A stretch of 64,000 bases of DNA from Climacteris rufus (Eukaryota > Chordata > Aves > Passeriformes > Climacteridae): positions 1,152,506 to 1,216,505 of the forward strand of contig VZRZ01002085.1 of NCBI GenBank assembly GCA_013398175.1. The letters are read 5' to 3'. Positions 40,471 to 52,960 of this stretch are shown here, in pieces. The notes under the pieces are model-generated. The model ran no database searches and had not been told where the DNA came from. It was given only the letters and a program-made list of their open reading frames with translations. The position numbers and the translations under genes were made by a program. Within the stretch, counting starts at the first letter, position 1, and each line of letters opens with the position of its first letter.

Positions 40471-41252
40471 AATGAGCATTGGGTGAACCCTTTGTCCTCC
40501 CTGCTGAGGACATCCTGCAGTTTCCACCTCTGTCCCCAGCAGATGATCTCATGTCATTCCCTGATTAAAGTCTAAAGATCAGGCAGTAAAGGAGGATCAT
40601 GTGAGCACGTGTGGGGACCCACTACAGTCAAAACACGAGTGTTTGTTACTCATAAGTGATAAAACCTGTGCCAGCAGCAAGAAGTGGCTGGGTCTGGTCA
40701 CGTATCTGGTGTGTGACATTTGCACACGTGTTTCTCCAGTGCTCTGAGCAGGACTCAAAGGCTCATGACCCCATCACATCCTAAAGGCACTTCCCAAAGA
40801 ACATCATCACTGACAGTTCAGGAGTGCACGATGCCCAGGGGTTGAGCCAGGTGCCTGCTGAGCACCTGGAGACTTGGCTGGGCTACGGAGGGATGAGGAG
40901 GGATAAGAACACCCACCTGAAACCACATTCAACCAAGGGTGCCTTTGGATTTTATGAGTCAAGGGAAGACTTTTTGTCCTGCTAATTTAGGAATAACCTG
41001 CTTTTCAGTGACTTTGGGATCTTTATAGGCTATGAATTGTTTTTATGGGACACCAGGCACCACGGGAGGGATGTGCTGGAAGGTCTCAGCTCCAGACAAG
41101 GGAGTGGCAGCGTCCCTGTGCAGAGCTCCCCAGCCAGCAGAGGAGAAATCCAGGTTACTTTTCCCTCACTGGGTAAATTTCACAGTGACATTTGCACATT
41201 TACATTGACTCTCTGAGGGCAGGATGAGGTCATTGGAAAGTTTGATCCTTCC

Positions 41253-41305
41253 AAAAAAAAAAAAAAAAAAAAAANNNNNNNNNNNNNNNNNNNNNNNNNN
41301 NNNNN
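41253..41305. other. Poly(A) tract running into assembly gap
   Basis: Twenty-two A bases are followed by 31 ambiguous bases (41275-41305). The true length of the tract is unknown. Confidence 0.95.
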
Positions 41306-41757
41306 CAAACACAACAACAAGCGTTTTTCTTTTAACTGGGAGTCATCCAAGAAAATATTCTGAAAAAAACTCTTGAAAAAAACTCTTGTTCTTAGCTTAT
41401 GTTTACTGCAAACCCAGGATCTGATAAACAGAGCATACGTTACAAATGTGTTATTAAGGAGATTCCAGAAGTGCCAACAGATCCCTGACAGTACAGCTTT
41501 GTTTGCCAGAAAGGGCCATTTTTTCGAGAACAACCACCCCTGGGTTTGTATCTTCTGGCCAGCTCCAGTTCCCAGTCAGGTTTTACATGGGCTGTTCCTC
41601 AGCTGAACTGTGAAATCAAATTCTGAGCACAGGAATAACATTGCCACGCTCCGGGGCAGAGCAGGAGGGTTGTTTTTTCTCCTTCCAGGTCTGGAGGAAT
41701 GTGTGATTAAAAACTTTGCCAGGACATTTATTCTCCTTAAACCTCATCATCTCTGTG

Positions 41758-42030
41758 GTGACAGGACAAGGGGGAATGACTTCAAACTGACAGAGCAGGG
41801 TTAGGTTGGATATTGGGAAGAAATTCTTCCCTGTGAGGGTGGGGAGGCCCTGGCACAGGTTGCCCAGGGAAATTGTGGCTGCCCCATCCCTGGAAGTGTT
41901 CAAGGCCAGGTTGGACAGGACTTGGAGCAACCTGGGATAGAGGAAGGTGTCCCTGCCCATGGTAGGGGGTGGAACTGGATGATCTTCAAGGTCCCTTCCA
42001 ACCCAAACTATTCTATGATTGCAGGATTCC
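41758..42030 (+). mobile_element. CR1 LINE 3'-end copy, plus orientation
   Basis: GACAGGACAAGGGGGAATGA, GGTTAGGTTGGATATTGGG, GCCCATGGTAGGGGGTGG and CAACCCAAACTATTCTATGA: a well-preserved CR1 3' end, antisense to LZTS3. Confidence 0.92.
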
Positions 42031-43506
42031 ATGATAACTGCCTCCCTCCTGTGGGAACATGAGCCAAAACTGGGTGATTCCCAAGGGTGCAGTGCCTGGC
42101 AGTCCATGAGCACAGGGAGACTGAGGGAAGCCAAGTGGTTTGCCTTTGCCAGCATTTCATTCCCAAGTCTGCCCTTTAGAAGGAAAGCAGAGTCACCTCT
42201 CAGCATGGCTGGGTGCAGAAGAGATTCCCAAGCCCCATCAGAAAGGCAAAAGTGTCCCTGTGGTTGCAGTGGGAACCTGAGTGAAGGGACTTTCTGCAGA
42301 CACAAAGGAGAAGAAAACCCCTCCAGAACAAACACTGAGCTGAGGTGCCATTTCCCAGCATTCTTGGGTTAATAAAAGCTAAAAAAGGTTTCTTTGTCTG
42401 CCTGGATTGATTCAAGGCTCCCTTTCTGGTAGGCATCTCCATGCCAGCACCTCACCAAGGAAAAATGCACGATCTCCCCATCCCATCCAACTGCAGAGGC
42501 CTCTTGGCCTTTCCTGCAGCAGCCTTGCCTTGGAGACAGCGGTATTTTGATGCCTGATGCAGAAAATCTGTGGTGAAAAGTCCTTTTCCCCAGCTGTGGT
42601 GGGCAAACTCTGCACGTCCACCTCTTACCAAGGCTTCCCACCATACCTGCAGCTCCAGGACAATCCTAAATGTTATTGTAAATACAATAACTCGTAAAAT
42701 AACAACTCGCTCTATCCCAGTGAGTTAGTGAGGCCTTCCAGTTAAACAGAAGAAAAATTGCTCTCAGATAAGCAGCTGAATGGTTAACTAAGACTAAATT
42801 ATGGACGCCTGGCTCTGTTGCTGCCTGAGTAGGTTAATTGTTAACACTCTCCCAACAAAGGCCTTTGGGAGACAGACATAGCTCGGCACCGTGCCACGGG
42901 AGAAGGGAATCAATCATCAGTCTTGGGCACGGGGAGCTGCAGCAAACAGCCCCAAGTGAGGCAGGGCCTTGGCACACGCGCCAGCCCGGCCATGTGGTGC
43001 TGGCAGCACGGGCAGCAAAGGCATCTGAAGGTCAAAAACTCCCCCCCTTGCCAACTGTGGTAACAGGTGTGGCCCTGGCCTTCAATAATCCAGTTTGTTT
43101 GCGTCGGCTTTAACCAACGAGCAGTTACTGACACAATAAACCCAGGGTTTTGCTGTTGTTTCTCTAGGGGTAGGACCTACACCTGCCCCGTGTTTAGGGC
43201 TCTGGTTGGCTCTGCCAGGTTGTTGGCAGTGGTGCCAAAAGGTTGGTTTGGCTGGAGGGAAGAAAAGTCAACATGTCCCTGGGGTGGCGGAACAGGTTCG
43301 AAACGGTGCGAAAGGGTGGGGAGAAAATTGCTGTGAAAATTTCAGCTTCCAGGAAGATACATGGAGAGGGAAAGGAAGGGAAGGACAGGAATGTGTTAGT
43401 GAAGACACAGACCCTGGAGGGAGCAGAACCACCTGTGTCCAGTGAAGCATTAACAAGGCCTGGGGAAAAAAACACCACTGAAACCCAAGACTTGCAGTTG
43501 CACTCT

Positions 43507-43770
43507 TAAAATCACAGAATCGCAGAATTATTTAGGTGGGAAAAAACCTCTAAGACTGTGGAGTCCAACCATTCCCCCAGCACTGCCAAGGCCACCACTA
43601 AACCATGTCCCCAAGGGCTTTTAAATCCCTCCAGGCATGGGGACTCCACCAATGCCCTGGGCAGCTGTGCCAGGGCTGGACAACCCTTTCCATGAAGAAA
43701 TTTTCCCCAATATCCAATCTAAACCTCTTCTGGTGCACCTTGAGGCCTTTTCCTCCGGTCCTCTTAGTTT
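43507..43770 (-). mobile_element. CR1 LINE 3'-end copy
   Basis: AAATCACAGAATCGCAGAAT, CCAGCACTGCCAAGGCCACC and GGGCAGCTGTGCCAGGGCTG on the plus strand, i.e. sense on the minus strand. Confidence 0.9.
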
Positions 43771-45426
43771 CAGATGCAGCTTTCAGTCACATCCCTCTTC
43801 CTCTCCCTCACCTCTCCTTGCACATCAGATGCCCCAAAAAGACCACTCAGGTACTGCTCTGCCTCCTGTGTGTCACAGGCCATCATGTGCCACCTCCTTA
43901 GGGCCGTGCTGGTCCCAAACCTGGCTGAGAGCTCCTCCACTGGGGTTCATTCAGGCAGGGACACCATTGCTCCCCTCCCACCGGGCACCTCCTGTTCTCC
44001 TACACCCTTCTCAAGTTGCTCAGCCTGAAGAGGGGAACAGAATGAGCTTTTCTTGTCTCTCACAGGCATTTTTTCCAGCCCTCAAGTAATCCTTGTGGCT
44101 CTTTCCTGTGCCTCCTCCAACTCCTTTTCCCCCCCATCCTGGCTCGGTGGCTGCCAGGTTTTCCTCCAGGATTGGATACAGCACGAATGCACTTGAACCT
44201 GTCTGCAAAAACATGCCAGTCCTGGGCCTTGCAACCACGAGCTTTTTCCACAACCAAAAGCCAAATGAAGTCAGAAGAACAACTCCAGCTGCTTCCCTAG
44301 GACACAAACCTCTCTTTTCCCATTCATCCCTGTACTGCACTTCTTTTTCCCCCACTCAGAGCTAAAAAGCAAGCTCAGGAAGGCAAGTTGGAGGGTCAAG
44401 AAGTGTCAAGTTCTTGTAGCCATCCTCAGACACCTCCTGGGCCATGGGGTTGCTGTGTATCTGCACATCTTCCATCCTTCTGTGCAAAGGATTTATGATT
44501 GGATTTAGTTTTGGACACAATCCTGAGTAATGTGCTCTAGGGGACCCTGCTGGGGCAGGGAGGTTGGACTTGGACTACCCAGCGTGGTAGTCCTGCCAAG
44601 GAACATCCAATTTGGGAAGGTGGGGACCATCCTGTTCCCTCTTTGACCCCTCAATTTCCAACTACACCTGTCCCAGCACCTGAGAGCACTGAGGGGTCAG
44701 CACAGGGACCTGCAGCATCCTCTGGATGACTGGGCCCAGTTAAAAGCTGTCAGCCCTCCCAGTACAAACCTAATTCTGAGACTGGAGGATGATGCTTTGC
44801 TTTTCTCTCCTGCAAACGTGGCAGCATCAGGAGCGGGTGGCAGGATTGGGGGCAGGCAGGTCCCAGTTTTGGGGGCCGTGCTTGCTCGGGCTGCTGTGGG
44901 AAATAAAAGCGAGCGGCTCAGAAACATTTCCTTTTCCTTTCCGCCTGCTAATGAGATAATTACAGCCTTTTGTATTCTGGGAAACTACTTTCTCATTATG
45001 GGGGCCGCATCAGCTATTTACATAATAAGCCTGAAACAAAAGAGATGAGATGAAAAGACCCAGGCGGCTCTTCAGGGTAGCTCTTGTTGAGCTGCCAAGG
45101 GACAGCCCGCAGGGTGATGGATCCTCCAGCCCCAAAGCCCCTCTGCTGGGGTCTGGAGTGGCAGCACTTGGTTCAGGATGTTCCCAGCATGGGATGCTCC
45201 TCAGTCTCAGCTACGAGGGTCCCCAGGGTCCAGTGCACTTTCATAAACCACCCACTGCAATTCCCAGTGCCTGAGGATTTGGGAGGAGTGGCAAGGAATC
45301 GAGACCCAGGTCAAGGAGAGTCATATCAGCATCTGTGGGGCTCACAGTGGCACCTGGGGATGAGTCCCACCACCAAACTGGCCCATCCCTTGTCCCATCT
45401 CCCATGTCCCAGCTTCCTCCAGCTGT

Positions 45427-45790
45427 GGCCAAGGGACAATCTGGGTACCAGCCTGTCCCACCCCATGTCCCCTGTCCCTGTTCCTCGTTCCACTTCCTGA
45501 CCAAAGGACATGATGGATGCCAGACTGTCCCAGCCCCTTTCCCTGTCCCCTCAATTGGCCAAGGGATACATTGGTTACAAACCTGTCCCATCCCATTTTC
45601 CATTTCCCATTTCCCATGTCCCATGTCCCATTTCCCATGTCCCATTTCCCATTTCCCTGTCTCCCCAGCTGGCCAAGGGGCACAGTGGGTACGAAACTGT
45701 CCCATCCCACATCCCAGTGCCCCGTCCCCCAGCTGGCCAAGGGACTCTCTGTGTACCAAACTGTCCCTGCCAGCCCCGCCACCTCCCTTC
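45427..45790. repeat. Interspersed phrase repeat with CCCATTTCC core
   Basis: Five copies of a roughly 35-bp phrase of the form TGGCCAAGGG...GGGTACcA(A/G)CTGTCCCA begin near 45427, 45498, 45557, 45670 and 45734. Between the third and fourth lies a tract of CCCATTTCC/CCCATGTCC units (45590-45660). Confidence 0.85.
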
Positions 45791-47070
45791 CCCAATAAAG
45801 GCCCCATTGTTCTCCCCGACAAAGCCTGAATAGAGCAGCCTGCTCCACCTTCCCTGGCCAGTCCTCCCACTCTGCTATCAGTTTTCCTCCCCAGTTGGTC
45901 GCTGTGTTTAAGGGCCACAGACCCCTGCCACCCTGTCCCCCGTCCCCCGGGAAGTGGCAGGAAGGGGACTCATGGCAAAGCACAGCCACACTGCCTTGGC
46001 CCCGTGCCCTCCTGCTTGTCCTCCTTCCCTCTCCACTCCCTGAGGGTGTTCCTGGAATGGACACCCCTCCACAGCTTCCTGTAAACCCCTTATCGACAGC
46101 AAAATAATCAATAAATCAATGTGGGCATGGCTATTGCTCATCCAGAACAAGCTGCTCCACCCGTCCCAAGCCCACCTCCACCCCAGCTCCTCATCTCAGG
46201 GTGTTCCCAGTTTTAACCCTTTTCTGGATCCAGAAAAGCAGGCAGAGTGAAATTAAAAGCCAAGAAGCACCTGGCAGGCTGTGCCAGTCTTGAGCTGTTC
46301 CAGTACAGAAAGAAATCAAAATTTCTGGAGGCTGCAGCAAGGCGGGCAAAGCCCCAGAGAAACCTCAGCAGGTGACGTGGAGATGTGACAAGGTACATTT
46401 TTATGGTTCCAGAGAGGCTTTTTGGTCTCCATCCTTGGAGGTTTTCAAGCCCTGAATGGACCAGGCAGAGTCCACGAACAGCAAGGTGGTGTGGAGACCC
46501 CCCAGGTCCTTTCCACCAGGAATTGTCCTGCCATGGAGTTTTTTGCAAGCCACACTGGGGCTATCCACCAGCATTCCCCTGGTCAGAGTCCTCATCCTCA
46601 GGGGGATTTTTCCCCCTTTTCCCCATCTGCTATCAGAGCCCTGGATTTGGATGCAGCCTGGCATCCTCCAGGATGCACCCGAGGGCAGATAGGAGGGATC
46701 CTCCAGGACATGCCTTGGTTTCAAGCTCAGCCCAAGCTGCCATCCCAAATCCCATGTGTCCCTCAGGAAGGGTTTGTCCATGGTCTCAGCTGTGCCCACC
46801 TGCCCCTGTGACTGCCCCCAGAAGATGCTCATGGTCCCCAGTGAGGTTCCAATGGCAACCTCTGCCCAGCTTTGGGGGCACAGGGAAAACTCCCTGGATT
46901 CACTCAGCACAGGGAAAGGGCAGTTTGATGGAGCAGCCTCAGTGCTGGCTGCGGGCCTGAGGGTCTGGGATGCTCCATTCCACGGGCTGGACTGCTTGAA
47001 GTCGTCCCAGCCCTTCGTGCCTCAGTGTTCCCTTGTTAAGGTGAGCTTTCTCATGAAAGCAGGACCCAGG

Positions 47071-47235
47071 GTGAGCTTTCCCCACCCTGAACAATCCACC
47101 TCGGTGTATCCCATCTCTGTTCCACCCCCCTGGTGCAAGCACAGCCCAGCAGGTACATCCCATCCCCAAAAAGCACCTGGAAAGGGTCCCACGGGCTCAG
47201 CCCTGCACTAATCCACCCAAAACCCTTCGGGAAGG
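47071..47235. repeat. Copy 1 of a diverged duplicated segment
   Basis: Shares TCCCCACCCTGA, CCCATCTCTG, CACCTGGAAAGGGTCCCAC, CTCAGCCCTG and ATCCACC in the same order with 47941-48085. It is about 20 bp longer than copy 2. Confidence 0.8.
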
Positions 47236-47940
47236 GGCTGCAGACGAGGTGCTGCCAGCTGAGCCCGTGGTGCTCCCCAAAGCTGGGGATGTGGGGAAGC
47301 TTCTGGTCACCCCTGGCAGTGCCCCAGCACGGAGCTACATCCCTTGCCTGGCTCCCCAGCACCTGCCTGAGCATCCTCACACCCCCCACACCCCCGATCT
47401 CAGGCAGCTCGCTGTGATCCCCACCACAGCTCAGCTCCACGGCCCCAAATTCCAGGAGGGCCCCCCAGCTTTGTCACCAGACCCCCCCTGCACGATTGAG
47501 CCCCCTGTCCTGGGCGGGATATTTTGGGGAGAGGCTGATCCTGCCCTTTGGGATGAGCCATCACCCCCCGAGGGGTTCCAAGCAGTTCCCCACGAGCCCT
47601 GCCTGGCTCTGCCATCCCCAGAGCCTGCCCAAACCTCTGTCCCCGCACCAGGGACAGCGAGGGGACCCTCCACCACCTCTCTCCCGCCGCCCACACCAGC
47701 AGCCCGGCCGTGATTTATCATTAACTCTTCACGAGGAATTTCATGGGCGCGGAGCCAGCCCGGGAAGCGCTCGCTCCTCCCCGGACACCACGCTCGGACA
47801 CCAAGCCCCCCATGCTGGCTTGTCCCGACTCTGCCTTGTCCCCACCGCCGGAGTGGTGCCTCAAAATCCCCTGGGGTGCAAGGATTCGGTGCTGGGGGAG
47901 TTCCAGCTGGATCCAGGGGAGGTTTATAGAGGGGGAAATC

Positions 47941-48085
47941 GCAGCTCTCCCCACCCTGAGCAACCCATCCGCGCACCCCATCTCTGCTCTGACCTCTGGC
48001 CGAGCGCATCCCCACCAAAAAATCACCTGGAAAGGGTCCCACCAGCTCAGCCCTGAACTTATCCACCAAAAATCCTTCGCTTCCC
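47941..48085. repeat. Copy 2 of a diverged duplicated segment
   Basis: Same-orientation partner of 47071-47235, about 870 bp away. It lies immediately downstream of the candidate LZTS3 5' exon. Confidence 0.8.
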
Positions 48086-48176
48086 TGCCCGGCCCCAAAC
48101 AAAGACACCCAGCGAGAGGGGGAAGGAGAGGAGAGAAAAGATCCCCGCAAAAAATCCGGCACCCCCCGGGATTTAC

Positions 48177-48345
48177 CTGGGCAGCCCAGGGGTGCGTCCT
48201 GCAGCTCCCCATCCTCCGCCGACCGCCACGGTCATTGTTCCCCTGCTTGATATCCCGGGAAAAAGTCCAAAATAATACCTGGGGAGAGCAACCTGCTGCT
48301 GGGCTGCGGCCAAGGGCTGCCCTTTGCGCGGTGCGATTGGCCACG
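48177..48345 (-). promoter_or_regulatory. LZTS3: Candidate LZTS3 promoter and first non-coding exon
   Basis: A GC-rich block with an inverted CCAAT box (ATTGG at 48336-48340) and two donor-like sites on the minus strand: CTGCCCAG|GTAAATC ending at 48177 and CTCCCCAG|GTATTA ending at 48279. Either could splice to the LZTS3 acceptor at 37818. The link to LZTS3 rests only on strand, order and the lack of any other gene between. Confidence 0.4.
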
Positions 48346-48419
48346 GCGCCCGCAGGAGCTTAACTCTTTGTGCCCACCTCCGTCTTCCTCAAAGAGGAAT
48401 TGGGGGTGATGGTTTGTTT

Positions 48420-49300
48420 TCGCTTTAATGGGAATTTTGGAATCCGACAGATGGGTTTTCTTGAAATGGGGATTTGGGGTCTCACTGCCTTTTGTGTTTT
48501 CAAATGGGGATTTGGGGTCTGACAGCTTGTTTCTGCACAAATAGGGATTCGGGGATCTGAAAGCTTGCTGAAATAGGGATTTGGGGTTCAGGGGCTTGGT
48601 TTTGCTCAAACAAGGAATTTGAGAGCAGACCACCTGTTTTTCTTCAAATGGGAATTTTGAGGGTCTGACAACTTGGTTTTGCACAAATAAAGTTTTGAGG
48701 GCCTGACTTGAGCTTGTTTTGCTCAGCGGGAGTTTTGGGTTCTTACTGCTGGGTTCTTTGGTTTGTACTTTTTTTTTTTATTATTCTCAAATAGGGAATT
48801 TCAAGATCTCAAAACTTGATTTTGCTCACATGAGGAATTTGAGGTCCAATTTGCACAGACAGGGATTTTGGGATCTGACACGTCATTTATTCTCAAGAAG
48901 GGATTTTGCAGGTCTGCTAGCTGGGTTTGGTTTTTTTTTTACATATAGGGAATTTTGGTGTCTGATGGCATATGTTTTCTCAAATGGAGATTTTGGGGTT
49001 GGCTAAGTTATTTTGGCTAAAGGGAGATTTTGGGGTCTGATAGCTGAGCTTTCCTCAAATAGAGATTTGGGGTCTGACTGCCTGTTTTGGTTTTTGTTAA
49101 TTTGTTTATTTTTCAAAAGAGGATTTTGGGGTCTGGAGGGTTGTTTTTGCACAAATAGGGATTTGAGGCTCTAACAGGTAAGGTTTTTTAAAATGGAATT
49201 TTAGGGTCTGACAGCTTGGGTTTTTTTTTTTTTAAGTGGGGATTGCTCAAAATGGCTCATTTTCACTCAAATAATTATTTTGGGGTCTTCCTATCAGGGG
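48420..49300. repeat. Degenerate ~40-bp G/T-rich tandem array
   Basis: About twenty units of the form CAAATAGGGATTTTGGGGTC followed by TGACAGCTTGGTTTTGCT, period roughly 35-50 bp, diverged and interrupted by T runs. It begins about 80 bp upstream of the candidate LZTS3 promoter. Confidence 0.9.
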
Positions 49301-49419
49301 GCCCTTCTCAGTTTCCCATCCTTATGGGGATGCTTCCCAGCTGCATGGCTGAAATGAGAGCCCATGAAGAGCTCCCAGAGAAGGGCAGAGAATTGGATGG
49401 ATGGGATGAATGAGATGGA

Positions 49420-49530
49420 TCCACAGAATCACAGAATGGTTTGGTTTGGAAGGGACCTTAAAGATCATCTTGTTCCAACCCCCTGCCATGGAAAGGGACA
49501 CCTTCCACTATCCAAGTGGCTCCAGCCTCC
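49420..49530 (-). mobile_element. CR1 LINE 3' tip
   Basis: CACAGAATCACAGAATGGTT, GGAAGGGACCTTAAAGATC, CCTGCCATGGAAAGGGACAC, then lost. Confidence 0.9.
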
Positions 49531-52500
49531 CCCACCTGGCCAAAAGCTGGACCTGGATCCTGCCCTCCTTCCTTTCCATCCTTCAGAGCAGAGCACTGGT
49601 GGAACAGGATGGTCCAGAGCTCCTTTTCCCACTTCCCTGCCAGAGCTGCAGCAGGAGAGCAATCAGGCTTCCCATTGGGGAAGGGAAGGAAATGAAGCCA
49701 CACAAAGCTACCACTAATTTAGACTTATTTGCTCAAGTGAATTTTCTATTGGCAGGACGTCTGTGGATCAAAGGAGTCACTGGCTGGGGCCTCACGAACG
49801 GCGTTGGCGTTGGTGGGCAAATAACAGCAAGAGCACTAAAACAGCAATCATGCCAAAATAATCAAGTATGGGTTATGGTGCATTAAAACCAGGGCAAAAC
49901 GCACTGCTGGGGAGCAGGGGGAAGGTGCAAATTATACCAAAATGCGTTCGTGTGGGGAGTCAAGCTCTTAATTTTGTCCTTTGGCTCCAGAAATGAAGAA
50001 TTCCACCAAAGCAGGCTGGTTTCAGGATGCATTTGCACTTTGGAGGCAGCCACGCAGACAGCAAGCCCTTTCCATCCCTGGGACGGCTCTTGCAGCTGGC
50101 TCAGGAGCTTCCTTGGGACCGGGGTCCTTCCCAGCAGTGGGATTTGGGGAACCTCCCCAGCACAGGAGCCCTTGGAGCTGGGCCCTGTCAGAGGAGACAG
50201 GCGGATTCCTGACTCTGCAGCTGGTGGAGGCTGTGCTGGTTCTCCCTCTGGGAGCTGAGTTATGTCTTAGCGCTTCCCACAGATGAATAAATCATGATAG
50301 AAGAGACTTTGGAGAATGCTGGAGACTCCAGGATAACCCGTGCTCCTGGAGCTCTCAGGCAAGGCGTAAACTTTTGAACCCTGAGCTGCCATTTCTGAGC
50401 CAGGCCTCGGGTGGCTGAGACATGAACCTCTGTGCCCACCAAATCCACCTCCATCAGAGCCCCTCCACCACCTCTGAGAGCCAACAGAGACCCCCCAATT
50501 CACACCCAGCACCCCTTTGTGCTCCTGCACAGCCAGACACATCCAGGCCACTGTGTTTCCCTGTGCCCAAGGGACAGAACCACCAAGACTTGGTCTCAGC
50601 CCTCTGCGGGCTTTATCCATCTCTGCACTGCCCTTTGTGGGTGGCCATGGTCAAAATGTGGCACCCAGACCCTGTGGTGACCTCCAGCCTGGGCTTATAG
50701 GGTTGGGATTACCCACCTAAAAAGCTTTCCCTACCCAGCCACGGTGGCCTCACTCTGCCTGGGGGAAGAGGCTTTGAACATCCACCCAAAGCCCTCTTTC
50801 TCTCGAAGAAATGAAAAATTTACTCTTACAAAATCCAGACTTTGTTGCCTGTGTCCTTCTGTTTTCCCTTTTCCCTGTGGGAGTGGCACACTCGGAGCAG
50901 CCCCCCTGGCAGGGTGGCTTCCATTCTCCTGGGGCCATTTCATTTCAAGACCCCAAAGCTCTCTGAGGTCCTTGGGCTGCACCTGCAGGACTGGTTCAGT
51001 GTTTTCTGCTCTGATCAGAGAAGGAGGAACACATCAGCTGCAGTGAGGTCTGAAGGAGCATCACTGGCCTGGAACATTCCCCAGGGAACATGGGCAGAAA
51101 GCATTGATGTGCTCAGGCATGCAGCAGGGAGGAGGTGGAGATGGGAATGGGAGCAGAGGCACCAGCTCTCTGCATTGGGATTTCTTCCTTCAAACCTCTG
51201 GGGAGCTGCTTTTCAGTACAAGACATCCCCATGTGTGCAAGAGCCTCCCTCCTCTCTTCTCCCAGACCCCTTTTTTTAGAGGGAAGATAATTTTCAAAGC
51301 CTTGAGAAGCACGAAAAAAAAACCTAAGTAAGGGTCCCCTGGCTGTTGAACATACTTGGAAGTCCTGAGTGAGGTGGAGGCATCTCCATGCCAGGATGTC
51401 TGAGTGCCTTGGCTGGGCGATGTCAAGGCCAACCTAGTCTGGTGACAATGACAGCTCTGACTTTTTGCTGGAGGCCCCCAGAGCTTCCCAACCAGCACCA
51501 CCACAATCTAAACCCAGCTCCAGACCTCAGCTGTGAGCTCACTGTGCCTGTAAGTGCTTGACATCCAAGAGGCTGGACCCTGAAATCAGATCTCCTGCAG
51601 TATCTCCTCACCAGGCTCTGTTTGAGGCTCTTCCCCACTGTCTGTTTTTAGAGCAGAGATTTCCAGGCTGGTTTTCAGAGGAAAGCCCCTGTTTCTGTGA
51701 CAGTCAGTGGGGTGTGGAACATCCAAGGGTTTCCCTGTGTTTGTGGAGAGATGCTGCCTTGCCTGATTTGTTGTGAGTGCCCTGCAGGGATCAGAGGGAC
51801 CACAGCCAAATGTGCAGGATGGGGCTGGTAGGGGAGCATGGTTACACCACGCCAGGAAATTCAGCCTTTCTGCTGGGAAATCTGATCAAAGCCCCAGCAG
51901 CCTGCACAGCCTGAGCAGGCTCTGTGGTTGAACTCCTGGAAGAAATGTCAGGATGACACCCAGAGTTTATTTGTGCAAGAAGAAACTGGTTTTGTGGTGC
52001 ATCAAACCTGCTCTGCACCTGGGGGTTCACCTGCACCAGCACTTGCACAGTGACATCCCACGGTCTGGAAGGTAAAGTGTTGAGAGAGGTCCTTCCTGCT
52101 CCTGAAGTGGAATAATTTGAGCTTGTGTGAGACCTCTCCATACCCACACAGAGCTGGGGATGGGACAGGGACTTCTCCAAGCTGCCACAGGGGGTGGCAG
52201 GGGGTCCTGAGGCTGGGCTGGCCCGGAAAGCTGGGTTGATGCCAGCTGCTGCAACGGGGGACACTTTCAATCTCCAGTCCATGACATCTGCCTGCTCAGC
52301 TTGAGCCAGCAAGAACAAGCCAAAAGACTCTGGTTTATGTCATCCAGAGGGATGGTTTCCTATTCTGGAAAAAAACATCCCTGCTGGTATAAGCTGTCTC
52401 CTCCTGTACCCACACAGGGCAGACAAAGCCTCTCAGTGCTGGCAAGCCACAGCCTGGTGCACGGCCCAGGTCTTCCCATAAATCAGGAGAGGCTCCTGCA

Positions 52501-52960
52501 TCTCCATCTGTGGGTGCTGAGTGCCTTGGCCATGTGATGTGGGTCAGGGCTGAGCTGCCTGGGGTGGATGTGATGTGAAAGGCTCTGTGAAATCCTGTCC
52601 TGCTCATCAGAGAGGAATATTAAATGGCCACCTCTCTTCCTGCAGCTCATGAGAGGAACAGGTGAAGTTCAGGAGCCCCTCAAACCTCAGAGATTCCCCA
52701 GGGGAGGAGGGAGCTTGTTCCTCTCACTGGAGATCAACCCACATTAATGCTGGCCAAGACCTTCATCTAAAATTCAGGAACTAAAAGAAAAAAGTGCTTG
52801 GGGAAGCAGTGTTGTCCTTTTTTCCTGCTCTGCCTTCATGTACAGCCCCAAGAGAGGCAGTGATGGTGCCGATGCTGAGGAGGTCTCCAACAGGCAGGGG
52901 CCAATATTCCTTGGGAAAGTCAGCCATTATCAGGCTTCCCAAATAATTTCTAGACCAGAG

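Larger units (their letters stand above)
37819..48176. other. Presumed 5' intron / upstream region of LZTS3
   Basis: No coding gene was recognised. It holds CR1 fragments, an assembly gap at 41275-41305, an ambiguous base at 38436, a phrase-type repeat at 45427-45790, a diverged duplication (47071-47235 / 47941-48085) and an A/T-rich possible conserved element at 44930-45050. Confidence 0.5.

Noticed and set aside
46390..46520. Possible further CR1 fragment
   Set aside because: Only loose similarity (GAGGTTTTCAAGCCC and CTCCATCCTTGG); not firm enough to list as an element.
47431..48162. 243-residue minus-strand frame beside the LZTS3 upstream block
   Set aside because: It covers one copy of the diverged duplication, and the corresponding stretch of the other copy does not stay open in the same frame, so coding constraint is unlikely.
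48232..48684. 150-residue minus-strand frame with repeated SDPKSPF-like words
   Set aside because: Reads the ~40-bp degenerate array; the repeated words follow the DNA repeat and the frame runs into the GC-rich promoter block.
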